A stretch of 64,000 nt of DNA from DSSB01 sp046346845 (lineage in GTDB: Bacteria; UBA10199; DSSB01), in contig JAXMHH010000008.1 of NCBI GenBank assembly GCA_046346845.1, positions 87,657-151,656 on the forward strand. Reading direction: 5' to 3'. This document shows, piece by piece, positions 26,957 through 35,557 of this stretch. A program made the translations under genes and the position numbers. Each line of letters starts with the position of its first letter. Within the stretch, counting starts at the first letter, position 1. The notes beneath the pieces were generated by a model. That model ran no database searches, had not been told where the DNA came from, and saw only the letters and a program-made list of their open reading frames with translations.

Positions 26957-27511
26957 CTAGAAAGCCTTAAATAACAAATAAACGCCCATCCCCACGGCAA
27001 GCGTGGTTTTGAGGAAGGTCGCCACCATCTTGGTGGCCAGCACCGCGCCGGCATTGACGAAGGCCTTGCCGAAATTCTTCAGCGTCGCCCACTCATAGAC
27101 GAAGGCACCGACGAAGGCCCCGAGAAAGATGCCAATCAGGGCGCCCACCAAGAAAACCGGGACGCCGATCAGGCCGCCCACGATGCCGCCGATAAAGGCG
27201 CAGACGATGGCTCCATTGCTGACCTTGAGAGGTTTGCTGCCGAGCGTGCCGACGGCGAACTCAACGATCTCGCCGAAGACCGCGAGGCCGATGAGGATGA
27301 GGTCGACGCCGATCGCCGAGGTGGCGCCGCCGTCGAATTTAAAGAAAAGCGAATAGAGCACCCCGCCGAGCGCAATCACCCAGGTCCCGGGCAAGCCCAA
27401 GGGGACCATCAAGATCCCCAGGCCCACCGCCAGGAACAACCCGCCCAGGCCGCTAAGCCGGGCCAAATCGTACCAGGGAATTTGTTGCCAGAGGTGTCTA
27501 AGGTAGTTCAT
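26957..27511 (-). CDS. DUF456 integral membrane protein
   Basis: 184 aa with about five hydrophobic segments. The region LGLPGTWVIALGGVLYSL and the Gly-rich GGIVGGLIGVPVFLVGALIGIFLGAFVGAF block are characteristic of DUF456 family inner-membrane proteins, whose function is not known. Its ATG lies inside the end of rnhB (14-nt overlap), so it is the last gene of the rplS-rnhB transcript. It converges with the exported Cys-rich gene. Confidence 0.85.
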   Translation of the reverse strand: MNYLRHLWQQIPWYDLARLSGLGGLFLAVGLGILMVPLGLPGTWVIALGGVLYSLFFKFDGGATSAIGVDLILIGLAVFGEIVEFAVGTLGSKPLKVSNGAIVCAFIGGIVGGLIGVPVFLVGALIGIFLGAFVGAFVYEWATLKNFGKAFVNAGAVLATKMVATFLKTTLAVGMGVYLLFKAF

Positions 27512-28124
27512 GTTGCAACATCTCTTGGACCGGGGCGAAGGAACGCCGGTGCAAGGGAGTCACGCCGTGCTGGCGGAGCTCGCGGAGGTGCTCGGCGGTC
27601 CCATACCCTTTATGCTTGGCAAAGCTGAATCCCGGAAATTGCGCCTCCTGCTCCGACATCCATCGGTCGCGGGCCACCTTCGCAATGACGCTCGCCGCCG
27701 CAATCGAGGCGCAGCGGGCGTCACCCTCCACGATCGCGCGTTGCGGCAGGGGGCTTTCGGTCACGCGATTGCCGTCGACCAACAGCAGGTCGGGACGCTC
27801 GACCAATCCCTCGACCGCCAGCCGCATCGCCTTCATCGAGGCCCAAAGGATGTTCAGGCGGTCGATCTCCTCCACCGATACCATGGCGATGTGCCAAGCC
27901 CTGGCCTCGCGCAGGATGGTCGAGCTGAGGCGCTCCCGGACTTTGGGGCTTAATTTCTTGGAATCGTTCAATTCGGGGATGCGCAGCTCCCGGGGCAGGA
28001 TCACCGCCGCGGCGAAGACCGGCCCGGCGATGCAGCCGCGCCCCACCTCGTCGACCCCCGCCAGGGTGACGAAGCCTTCCGAGGCGAAGCGGGCTTCTTC
28101 CGCGTACAGATCCATGCCGGCCAT
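27498..28124 (-). CDS. rnhB: Ribonuclease HII
   Basis: 208 aa. It cleaves RNA in RNA-DNA hybrids, for example single ribonucleotides in DNA. Visible: AGVDEVGRGCIAGPVFAAAV (Asp-Glu active site), LNDSKKLSPKVRE, LLVDGN (third acidic residue), EGDARCASIAAASVIAKVARDRWM and HKGYGT. I place the start at ATG 28124; ATG 28115 is possible. Longer readings run back over rplS and are rejected. The usual neighbour rplS is upstream, DUF456 downstream with overlap. Confidence 0.94.
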   Translation of the reverse strand: MAGMDLYAEEARFASEGFVTLAGVDEVGRGCIAGPVFAAAVILPRELRIPELNDSKKLSPKVRERLSSTILREARAWHIAMVSVEEIDRLNILWASMKAMRLAVEGLVERPDLLLVDGNRVTESPLPQRAIVEGDARCASIAAASVIAKVARDRWMSEQEAQFPGFSFAKHKGYGTAEHLRELRQHGVTPLHRRSFAPVQEMLQHELP

Positions 28125-28194
28125 AGCTAGCCGTGACTGAAGATCACTCCGTCGAAAACTGCAAACAATTTTTTGGAGGACTAATGAGGATTTA

Positions 28195-28605
28195 TTAAGA
28201 AGCCTCGCCGGCGGGGGGCGTCGCCGCCGGGGCGGTCTCGTTGGCCGCTGCCTCCTGGCCGCGGGTATCCTCGGCGAAGATGCGCGCCTTCTTGCCGGAG
28301 AGCTCGCGCAGGTAATAGAGCTTGGCCCGCCGTACCTTGCCGACGGTTCCGAGCTCGATGCGATCGATGAAGGGGGCATGCAAGGGGAAGATGCGTTCGA
28401 CGCCTACCCCGTAGCTGACCTTGCGGACCGTGAAGCTCGAGCGCAGGCCGCCGTTGTGGCGGGCAATGACGACGCCCTCGAAGAGCTGGATGCGCTCTTT
28501 GTCGCCCTCTTTGACCTTGCAGTAAACTCTAACCGTATCTCCCACCTTGAATTGTGGAATGTCGGCGCGCAGTTGCGATTTTTCGAAATCCAGGAGGGAA
28601 TGCAT
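28195..28605 (-). CDS. rplS: 50S ribosomal protein L19
   Basis: 136 aa; the canonical core of about 115 residues is followed by an Ala/Pro/Glu-rich tail. Visible: FKVGDTVRVYCKVKEGDKERIQLFEGVVIARHNGG, the family signature VRKVSYGVGVERIFPLHAPFIDRIEL, and GKVRRAKLYYLR. It normally follows trmD directly; here trmD is about 9.5 kb away, so it has its own promoter (candidate at 28692-28718). AGGAG precedes the ATG. Confidence 0.97.
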   Translation of the reverse strand: MHSLLDFEKSQLRADIPQFKVGDTVRVYCKVKEGDKERIQLFEGVVIARHNGGLRSSFTVRKVSYGVGVERIFPLHAPFIDRIELGTVGKVRRAKLYYLRELSGKKARIFAEDTRGQEAAANETAPAATPPAGEAS

Positions 28606-28691
28606 GGCCCTAACTCCTATCTAGGCGATTGCCGGTGTTACCGAGGGTTGATCCCTAGCCGGGGGCCTGGGAAACCGACGAGGACGGGGGA

Positions 28692-28718
28692 ACTATCAAG
28701 TTCACTTGGGATTGTCAA
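28692..28718 (-). promoter_or_regulatory. Candidate promoter for rplS-rnhB-DUF456
   Basis: On the minus strand: TTGACA, 15-bp spacer, GATAGT, about 80 nt upstream of the rplS ATG. The perfect -35 and the loss of the usual upstream trmD operon support it. The spacer is short. Confidence 0.35.
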
Positions 28719-28832
28719 ACGACCATCCGGGAAAGATAGAAATTGTACCTTCCCGCCCCGCGCAACGGCCCCCCGTGGAGGCCGCCGAAAAAATAGTAAT
28801 AAAATTACAATAATATCAATAAGTTAAAAGAG

Positions 28833-29693
28833 TTAATCCTCAAGGTTGAAATCATGGTGGTCCAGGACATGCCGGCGTAGCTGGGCGCCCATCGTAGCTC
28901 GCTCCCGTTCCAAATAAGCCAGCTTGCGGAGCTGCAGTACGGTCTCGCGGAATTCCCCGGCCTTCTCCCGGAATTTCCGGCTCAGCCTCAGGTCATTCCG
29001 GTGGATTCTCACGGGCTTCCCCCAATGCACCACCACCTTGCTGGGCAAGAAGAAAGGCGTCTTGGGAATCACCCAAAAGGGATATTTGGCCAAAGGGCGA
29101 ATCAGGTGGCTCATGATCCATTCGTTCTTGATGATCCAAAACTTCAGCATTTTCTCGATGCCCGCGTGGGCGACGGGGACGACGGTGACTTGGCGCCTCC
29201 CGGTCCGCCGCAGGTATTCCTTCGCGATATGCAAGAAACCCGTGTGATAGGGCGCGGTGCGATCCGGGTTGGCGAGCCCGGCCAGAAAATCCATGCCCTC
29301 GGGAAAAATCAGGATATGCCGATCCATGAGGGTATCGGCCCCGGCCTCCACGGAAATCGGGACGCATTGGCAGCTCCGAAAAAATTCCCGGATCAGGGGC
29401 AGCTTAAAGGCCTCCCGGAACACCATGGTCCCCACCCTCCCGGCCCCGCGCACCAAAAACAGGTAGCCGATGATCAAGGCCTCGATGGTCAGCGCATGGT
29501 TGCTGATCAGGATGACATTTTCCCGCCGCGCCACCTGGAGACAGCGGTCCAGCTCGCCGATGTGCCGGACCCGGAGAAAATAATCGTGGAGATACTTGAT
29601 CCAAATGCCATGGGAGGCATAGGTGGAGTCTCCCATGGGATGGTCATCGTAATGGAAAGATAACGCCTGCCGAAGCGGCGCCAAGGACAGCAT
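28833..29693 (-). CDS. PlsC-like lysophospholipid acyltransferase family protein
   Basis: 286 aa. Acyltransferase motifs in order: SNHALTIEAL (motif I; His followed by x4-Glu where the family usually has Asp), VFREAFKLPLIREFF (motif II), ILIFPEGMDF (motif III) and VTVVPVAHAGIE (motif IV). Members acylate lysophosphatidate or related lipids at the inner membrane. No strong membrane helix except the hydrophobic segment after motif I. The start at ATG 29693 has GGGGG seven bases upstream; a GTG at 29705 is possible. It belongs to the block between rplS and trmD, opposite a receiver-ATPase protein. Substrate unknown. Confidence 0.8.
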   Translation of the reverse strand: MLSLAPLRQALSFHYDDHPMGDSTYASHGIWIKYLHDYFLRVRHIGELDRCLQVARRENVILISNHALTIEALIIGYLFLVRGAGRVGTMVFREAFKLPLIREFFRSCQCVPISVEAGADTLMDRHILIFPEGMDFLAGLANPDRTAPYHTGFLHIAKEYLRRTGRRQVTVVPVAHAGIEKMLKFWIIKNEWIMSHLIRPLAKYPFWVIPKTPFFLPSKVVVHWGKPVRIHRNDLRLSRKFREKAGEFRETVLQLRKLAYLERERATMGAQLRRHVLDHHDFNLED

Positions 29694-29901
29694 GCGCGCC
29701 CCCACATCGGGATGATTTCGATTGTTTCTTTGAGGAGAGCGTCGCGAAGGAAGGCCTTATCCACACACACCCGTCAACCCTAACCCCCGGCACCAGCCCT
29801 CATGCTTTTATTTGAAAAAATTTTCCAACATTTGCCTCACCCTGTCAATGGCCAAGCGATCGGGAAAATCCGGCCCCGGCGATAAACTCGCGAGAAAAAA
29901 A

Positions 29902-29930
29902 TTCAAATTCCTCCCTCGAAAAGCTATTCT
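29902..29930 (+). promoter_or_regulatory. Candidate promoter for the receiver-ATPase gene
   Basis: TTCAAA, 17-bp spacer, TATTCT, 20 nt upstream of the TTG start at 29950. The rest of the 29706-29949 divergent gap shows nothing I can name. Confidence 0.3.
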
Positions 29931-29949
29931 TCCTATCTAGAGGCTCGCA

Positions 29950-30909
29950 TTGGAAAAAACTCAGAAAAAAATCGCGGCCGTCGTCATGCTGGTGGAAAAC
30001 CAGCTCGCACAGCTGGCCCGCGGGACAGTGGAGACCTTGGGCTACCGGTGCCTAACGGCAAATGACGCCGCCGAGGCCCTGGCAATCATGGCAAAGACCC
30101 CCGTCGACCTGGTGGTCTCCCGCGTCCGGGAAAGCGCCCAAGATTTTGCGTTTTTCGACCAAGCGGCGAAACTCTCGCCCCACTGCCGCTGGATCGCGGT
30201 GATCGACGACTCCCTGGAGGAGTATTTCCCGGAATTGTTGGTCAAAGGTTTTCCCCACAACTTGATCGCGGACAATCAACCCCTGGACCTCCACGAACTG
30301 GGCGCCACCATACGCAAGCTGCTGAACGGAGATATCTTCGGCATCGACAAGTACGGGATCCCCGTCCACGAAACCATCCGCCTGACGGCCTCCGACCAGA
30401 AATACCCCGTCATCGAAAAGATCCGGGATTTTTACCTCCAGGCGGGGGTCCAGGAACGGATCGTGCGCAACGTCGAACTGATCCTGAATGAACTGCTGAT
30501 GAACGCGATTTTCGACGCACCGGTCGATCCGGGCGGTCATAAGCCCTATTCCAACGTGGATCGGGGCGCCAGTTTTCAGCTCCAGGACAAGGAGCAACCG
30601 GAGGTCCAATACGGCCTGGACCACGGCAAGCTGGCCGTGTCGGTCTCCGACCAATTCGGCGGTTTTCGGAAAGAGACCTTCTTCACCTATGTCCACCGCT
30701 GCTTCTCCGAGAAATCCATCCTGGAAGGCCCCGGAAAAGGTGCGGGAATGGGGCTTTTTATGGTATTTAAATCCCTAAACCAAATGGTCATCAACGTTGC
30801 CCCAGGAAAAAAGACCGAGGTGATCGCGTTGATCGACTACACCATCACCATGCGCGAACTGAAAAAACGACGGCACTCCTTCCACCATTTCCAGGTTGAA
30901 GGCCGTTGA
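29950..30909 (+). CDS. Degenerate receiver fused to an RsbW-like ATPase (anti-sigma/partner-switch kinase type)
   Basis: 319 aa. Residues 1-125 look like a response-regulator receiver, but the phospho-acceptor position in PVDLVVSRV is Ser57 and the N-terminal acidic pair is absent. Residues about 150-305 form a HATPase domain of the RsbW/SpoIIAB kind: N-box ELILNELLMNAIF, G1 VSVSDQFGGFRKETFF, G2 GKGAGMGLFMVFKSL. RsbW-type kinases phosphorylate STAS antagonists; the next gene, 20 nt downstream, is a STAS protein. TTG start with GAGG eight bases upstream. Whether the pair controls a sigma factor, or enzymes of this block, is unknown. Confidence 0.75.
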   Translation: MEKTQKKIAAVVMLVENQLAQLARGTVETLGYRCLTANDAAEALAIMAKTPVDLVVSRVRESAQDFAFFDQAAKLSPHCRWIAVIDDSLEEYFPELLVKGFPHNLIADNQPLDLHELGATIRKLLNGDIFGIDKYGIPVHETIRLTASDQKYPVIEKIRDFYLQAGVQERIVRNVELILNELLMNAIFDAPVDPGGHKPYSNVDRGASFQLQDKEQPEVQYGLDHGKLAVSVSDQFGGFRKETFFTYVHRCFSEKSILEGPGKGAGMGLFMVFKSLNQMVINVAPGKKTEVIALIDYTITMRELKKRRHSFHHFQVEGR

Positions 30910-30928
30910 ATGCACCGGAGGAAATGAC

Positions 30929-31402
30929 ATGGCCACCAAGTTGCACATCGACAAGTCCACCGAGGACGGCGCCACCAAGATCAAGCTGCGCGGCGTCATC
31001 GATGAAGAGTCGGATTTCAACGAAATATTCCAGGATGTCAAACCCAAGGTCGTGGTCGATTTCGAGGGCATCACCCTGATCAACTCCTGCGGAGTCCGGG
31101 AATGGATTCACGCCTTGCAAACCCTCCGCCCCGCCACCGAGCTCATCCTGGAAAAATGCTCCCCTAGGATCGTGGAACAGATCAACTACGTGTCCAACTT
31201 CGTCGGGCCGGGAAAAGTCGTCTCGTTCTACGCGCCGTACTTCTGCTCGAAATGCAAGGAAGAACGCGACGTGCTGGTGCACACTTCCGAAATGCGAGGC
31301 GCCAAGACGATGCATGCGCCCGCCCAGAAGTGCCCCCAATGCAAATCCGCGATGGAGTTCGACGACCTCGAGGAAGAGTATTTCGCCTTCTTGGAGGGAT
31401 AG
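30929..31402 (+). CDS. STAS-domain protein with C-terminal zinc ribbon
   Basis: 157 aa. Residues 1-100 are a STAS domain with ITLINSCGVREWIHAL; Ser53 occupies the phospho-site, flanked by Asn and Cys where RsbV has Asp and Ser/Thr. Residues 100-157 carry C106-x2-C109 and C135-x2-C138, a zinc-ribbon arrangement, then an acidic tail. The ATG at 30929 has GGAGGAA upstream. It probably partners the receiver-ATPase encoded just before it; the added ribbon suggests a further protein or nucleic-acid contact. Convergent with the patatin gene. Confidence 0.8.
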   Translation: MATKLHIDKSTEDGATKIKLRGVIDEESDFNEIFQDVKPKVVVDFEGITLINSCGVREWIHALQTLRPATELILEKCSPRIVEQINYVSNFVGPGKVVSFYAPYFCSKCKEERDVLVHTSEMRGAKTMHAPAQKCPQCKSAMEFDDLEEEYFAFLEG

Positions 31403-31423
31403 GGCCTCGCCCGCCTGAGTCTC

Positions 31424-32410
31424 TCAACCCAAGAGGGAGTCGTTGATCTTCAGGAATTGCCGGGGAATGGATTCCTTCGCCAACTCCAAGACCTTGGGGA
31501 TCAGGTTCGGGTTCATCAACCCGCCGCCCTTCAGCTCGAAATCCAGCTCCCACAGCTCGACGTTGGGGTCGTTCACCAACTGCCGTTTCTGCTCCTGAAT
31601 CCTGGACTTCCGCATCAGGTCGGTGAGTTCGATGGTCATGAGCAAGTACTGGATGGCGGGGATTTTGCGGATCAGCCAATTCTCGAAGATACCCAAGGAG
31701 GAAAGCTCCGGGTGGAGATCCACGGAAATCACCAAGAGACGGCTGCGCGTCTCCAATCCCAACTCCCGGTCGCGCAGCCACTTCTTGTAGACCGAGACCG
31801 TCGGGACTTCTTCGCCGGTCGCCCCGTCCGCATAGACGCGCCGCCCGTGCTGGTCGTCGATGATCTTCGGGACGAACAGAATGGGAACGGAGGCGGAAGC
31901 CACGATCGCCTCGAGGGGATCGGCGGAGAAGATGAAGTTGGGATAGAGGCTGGGATCGAGCGAGATCGGAGTGAGGACGTCGGTCTGGTTTTTCGCCAGG
32001 TTGTAGGCGAGGCAGTAGAAGGGCAATTTCATTTCCTTTCCCTGCGTGATCTCGGAGGCCCATTTCTGCATGTTCTCCTGGATATTATGCAGGCCGCCCA
32101 TGCCCGTGGGGTTGTCCTTGAAGGGCAGGCTTTCGACCAGGATTTTTTTCGCCACGGAGAGGAGGCTGGGGGTCATATTCATTTTCAACTTCCCCCGAAG
32201 CAGGGATTCGGCCTCCCGATGCATATCCTCCGGCTTGATCCCCATCGAGTAGAGATATCCGATCACCGCGCCGCCGCTGGCCCCCCAGACTTCGTCGAGA
32301 TACCTCGCGGCCCCGATGTCCTCCAAGTACTGGATCACGGAAATATGGGCGAACATCCGAACTCCGCCGCCGCCCAGGGAAAGGACGATCTTGGTGTCCT
32401 GCTGCGACAT
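31424..32410 (-). CDS. Patatin-like phospholipase
   Basis: 328 aa. A serine lipid acyl hydrolase with a Ser-Asp dyad: oxyanion loop LSLGGGGVRMFAHI (residues 10-23), nucleophile elbow GASGG with Ser45, and catalytic Asp195 in YADGATGE. No signal peptide, so it acts in the cytoplasm or at the inner-membrane face. I chose ATG 32410, eight residues before the Gly-rich loop as usual; a GTG at 32551 would add 47 basic residues of doubtful origin. It lies in the same block as the acyltransferase at 28.8 kb, so opposite acyl-adding and acyl-removing activities are adjacent. Confidence 0.85.
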   Translation of the reverse strand: MSQQDTKIVLSLGGGGVRMFAHISVIQYLEDIGAARYLDEVWGASGGAVIGYLYSMGIKPEDMHREAESLLRGKLKMNMTPSLLSVAKKILVESLPFKDNPTGMGGLHNIQENMQKWASEITQGKEMKLPFYCLAYNLAKNQTDVLTPISLDPSLYPNFIFSADPLEAIVASASVPILFVPKIIDDQHGRRVYADGATGEEVPTVSVYKKWLRDRELGLETRSRLLVISVDLHPELSSLGIFENWLIRKIPAIQYLLMTIELTDLMRKSRIQEQKRQLVNDPNVELWELDFELKGGGLMNPNLIPKVLELAKESIPRQFLKINDSLLG

Positions 32411-32621
32411 GCTCCGTAAAATTCGCGAGGTGCGAAATTTCAAGGCGGAATTCCGCACCGGCCGGAGCTGCGGCGGATGGACCTTCTTGCCGTTGGTTTT
32501 CTTGATAGGACCCCTGGAATGAGCTGCCCGATTCACCACAAAACCCCCCACTGTAATCGATCAATGGAAGGGGATTAAGGAAAGATTGTGTTGATCTTTA
32601 AATTCCCCTACCCCTAAAATC

Positions 32622-32649
32622 TTGCATTACTAATGCCATAGTTTAGAAT
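32622..32649 (+). promoter_or_regulatory. Candidate promoter with an overlapping palindrome in the divergent gap
   Basis: Plus strand TTGCAT, 16-bp spacer, TAGAAT, about 29 nt before the ATG at 32678. A perfect GCATTA-C-TAATGC palindrome (32624-32636) overlaps the -35. On the minus strand 32623-32638 also fits a sigma-54-like GG-N10-GC spacing with two mismatches, facing the patatin gene. Confidence 0.4.
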
Positions 32650-32677
32650 ATTTTTTGATTTCGTCAAAGGTGAAAAC

Positions 32678-33553
32678 ATGAGCGCGCAATTGGGGACTCA
32701 AAGCCTCGCCAACCCGATCATCCGGTCCAACCACCGAATATTATTCATCGGAGGCGGCAAGGAATTCGATCTGACGGATATCCATCCTCACGAGGTTTCC
32801 CATGCCAAGACCCTGGATTCCGCCTACGAGGCCGTGTCCCGGTTTCGTCCCGACCTGGTTTTTTATTTCGTCAAGGGCAGGCACGAAAAGCTGGAAGAAC
32901 AGATCATGACCTGGCTGATCGGGGGGTTCCGGGGCAAATTCATCCTGCTGGACCTCTTCAACCGGGTGCAGGACATCAAGACCCTGCTGCAAAGCCAGGT
33001 GGTCGACGAGTATTTCTCCGGGCCCATCAGCCCGGCGCGGCTCAATTCCATCCTCAAAAGCCAGCTCATCCACGACACGCGTTTCGCCTCTCCCCGGGCC
33101 ATGACCACCTTCGACCTGTTCCGAAATCTGTTCGACCGGGGACTGAACGCGATCTTCATTTTTTCCCAGGAATTGGACGCCTGCGTCGCCGCCAACCTGC
33201 GCGCCGAGCAAATCACGGGACACACCCTCCACCAGCTGCGCACCATGGGCCTCCAGGAGCTCTGCGCCCCCGCGGGCTTCGAGGAAACCCTCCAGGTGAT
33301 TCGCAGGGCCGGGCGGCATTATTACGACGCCCGGGGAAAAATCTTCCTGAAAGGACCCGCCCGGGAGGCCAAGCAAAGCGAGTTCAGCTGCAGCGTTTTC
33401 AATTTCGGTCGGAGATATTTCGTCAAGATCGAGGTGCAAATCACCGGCAACGCCTCCACTGAGGCCAGTAAAGACGCGATGGAGGCTCCGCCTCCACCGC
33501 CAAAAAAGCTTCCCGCCAAGCGCCAGAAGGCCCTCCACAAAAAAACCGCCTAA
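32678..33553 (+). CDS. Receiver-like / PAS-like signalling protein of unknown function
   Basis: 291 aa. Residues 17-130 read like a response-regulator fold (RILFIGGG, RPDLVFYFVKG, KFILLDLF, VDEYFSGPISPARLNSIL), but the phospho-Asp position is Tyr/Phe and the acidic pair is missing. Residues about 140-255 resemble a PAS domain (LFDRGLNAIFIFSQELDACVAANLRAEQITGHTLHQL), and the C-terminal 35 residues are a Pro/Lys-rich tail. No kinase, HTH or enzyme domain, so it is probably an adaptor. AGGTG precedes the ATG. Followed by the first deacetylase-like gene on the same strand. Confidence 0.65.
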   Translation: MSAQLGTQSLANPIIRSNHRILFIGGGKEFDLTDIHPHEVSHAKTLDSAYEAVSRFRPDLVFYFVKGRHEKLEEQIMTWLIGGFRGKFILLDLFNRVQDIKTLLQSQVVDEYFSGPISPARLNSILKSQLIHDTRFASPRAMTTFDLFRNLFDRGLNAIFIFSQELDACVAANLRAEQITGHTLHQLRTMGLQELCAPAGFEETLQVIRRAGRHYYDARGKIFLKGPAREAKQSEFSCSVFNFGRRYFVKIEVQITGNASTEASKDAMEAPPPPPKKLPAKRQKALHKKTA

Positions 33554-33731
33554 GTCGGCCCGCTCCCGGCCCGATTCCGTAAGGGATCGGGGAACCGCCC
33601 GCCAGCCTAGGCACGGCGCGTCAAAGCCGGCCCGGGGATGACGCCTCGGAGGGCCATGGAAAAAATTCAAGGTGAAATCTTCGGGCTTCTCGACCAAAAT
33701 GGTCGGAGGAGAATTGGCAAGGGGTTGTCGC

Positions 33732-35540
33732 ATGGCCGCGCTTTGGGACAAAGTCAGGGCCCGTTGGAAACTGGGGCGCCAAGTCAGCCTTTGGTACCAC
33801 CCGGGCTATGAGGCCCCTTCCTTGGCCAAGATAGCCCAATCCCTGGGCATGGTGGCCTTGCGCGGAAAACGCGCCCTGGCCCAATTGGCCAAGGCCGGCC
33901 TGATCCGTCCGGGCGACCTGCAGCCCTTCCCCTTGGCACCCCTCTCCGATTTGGCCTTGTTCCACAGCGAATCCTACTTGGAACGAGTGGGCCGCACGGA
34001 TACCCTTTCCCGGATATTCGGCATCCCGGAATCGGAGGTCCGGAACGATGAAATCCTCCAGGCGGTGCGTTGGACCGTAAGCGGAACCGTCTCCGCGGCC
34101 CAATCCGTGCTCAAGGGCTCGACCCCCTTGGCCATCAACCTCGGCGGCGGCTTCCATCATGCGGAGCCCGAGATGGGCGGCGGCTTTTGCGTCTTCAACG
34201 ACATCGGGGTGGCCATCCGGAAGATCCGGCGATCCGGCTTTCGAAAAAACATCGCCATCGTCGACCTTGATTTTCATCAAGGAAACGGGAACGTCGTCGG
34301 CTTCCTCGACGACGAGACGGTGCTCTGCTATTCCCTGCACGGCGCCATCTGGACGCCGGACGAAGGGGTCGGCAATTTCAACCAGAATATCGAGGGCGAG
34401 GTGCGGGATTCCCGCTATCTCACGATTCTGGAGGACTCGCTTCCCGACTTCCTTGCGGAGGCGGAACCCGGCCTGGTCTTTTTCATCGCCGGCCATGACG
34501 TCCTGCAGGAGGACCCCTTGGGACTGTTCGGCCTGTCCCTGGAAGGGACGGCCCGCCGCGACCGGCTGATCTTGAAGCTGTTGCGGGACCGCGAGTTTCC
34601 CGCGGTGATCACCTTGGGCGGCGGGTATTCGGAAGCCGCCTCCCAAGCGACGTTGAACCTGCTGGTAGCCTCGCTAAACCTCGACCTCTCGCTGACCCTA
34701 GAGCAGGCCGTCGAGACGTCCCCCCCATTCCGAAAAGTCCTGGCCAAGATCGATCCCTCGAATCCTCAATTCGATGAGGGAATCGAATTTAGCCTCAGTG
34801 AGGCCGATTTGTGGCAGGATTTGAGCCCCTCCCCAGCCGCCGCCAAGCTGTTCGGTCAGTTGTCCGCCTTCGAGATCGAACGGGAACTGGAAACCTGCTG
34901 CGTCTTGGAAAGACTAAGGGCCATGGGCTTCGAGGATCTTCGCATCGGAGTGGACGCACGAAACCCTCAGGCACAGAAGGTCTACGTCGATGCCCACCCT
35001 TTGGGGCAGCTCCTCACTCCGCTCTTCAGGGTTGCAGAGCTGGTCTTGCGACAGGAGGCCCTGGCGCTGCTGCCGGGTGGACAAACCATGAACCTGCTGT
35101 CCCTCGAGGACCTCCGCCTGAAGGGCCTGGATCTCAGTCCTTCCGAGCTCCAAAAGGAGTTCCAAGATTTTTTTCGGCGGATCTGCCTGAAGCTCGGCTG
35201 GGACGGGATCCTGAGGATGCCCGCCTTCTTCCACATGGCGACGACCGGATCCGGTTTCCAATTTTTATCCCCCGAAGACCAGGGCAGATTCGAGGCCATG
35301 GAAGAGGTCCTGAGCCCCCTCGAGCTCGGAGAGGCCTCCGCCCGACTTCAAGAACGGCAATGGCAGTTGGAAGATGGAACGGTGGTCGAGTGGAAGGCCG
35401 CCCGCCAATTGCTTCCACTCCGCGGCGAAATCGGGGATTATTTCCGCTCCCGGGATTATCTGGAGCGTTCCCACCACGAAAAAAGCCGCTATCTGGCCAA
35501 GGGATTGCGCCTGGCGGAACGTTCGCCGTTGGCCTCCTAA
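33732..35540 (+). CDS. Histone-deacetylase-fold amidohydrolase with extra C-terminal domain (paralogue 1)
   Basis: 602 aa. The HDAC/AcuC/acetylpolyamine amidohydrolase fold covers residues 15-320: GGGFHHA (His142-His143), IVDLDFHQGNGN (zinc ligands Asp180, His182), FIAGHDVL (third ligand, Asp256) and TLGGGYS (Tyr). All catalytic residues are kept. About 280 further residues form a second conserved domain absent from ordinary HDACs and also present in the convergent paralogue. The ATG at 33732 aligns residue for residue with the start of the paralogue and has AGGGG upstream; longer starts are less likely. The acyl-lysine or other acyl-amide substrate is unknown. Confidence 0.85.
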   Translation: MAALWDKVRARWKLGRQVSLWYHPGYEAPSLAKIAQSLGMVALRGKRALAQLAKAGLIRPGDLQPFPLAPLSDLALFHSESYLERVGRTDTLSRIFGIPESEVRNDEILQAVRWTVSGTVSAAQSVLKGSTPLAINLGGGFHHAEPEMGGGFCVFNDIGVAIRKIRRSGFRKNIAIVDLDFHQGNGNVVGFLDDETVLCYSLHGAIWTPDEGVGNFNQNIEGEVRDSRYLTILEDSLPDFLAEAEPGLVFFIAGHDVLQEDPLGLFGLSLEGTARRDRLILKLLRDREFPAVITLGGGYSEAASQATLNLLVASLNLDLSLTLEQAVETSPPFRKVLAKIDPSNPQFDEGIEFSLSEADLWQDLSPSPAAAKLFGQLSAFEIERELETCCVLERLRAMGFEDLRIGVDARNPQAQKVYVDAHPLGQLLTPLFRVAELVLRQEALALLPGGQTMNLLSLEDLRLKGLDLSPSELQKEFQDFFRRICLKLGWDGILRMPAFFHMATTGSGFQFLSPEDQGRFEAMEEVLSPLELGEASARLQERQWQLEDGTVVEWKAARQLLPLRGEIGDYFRSRDYLERSHHEKSRYLAKGLRLAERSPLAS

Positions 35541-35557
35541 GGGCTTTGCTTATCGGA

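Noticed and set aside
33565..33595. Hairpin CCCGAT/ATCGGG after the receiver/PAS-like gene as a terminator
   Set aside because: The stem has a wobble pair and no T-run follows.
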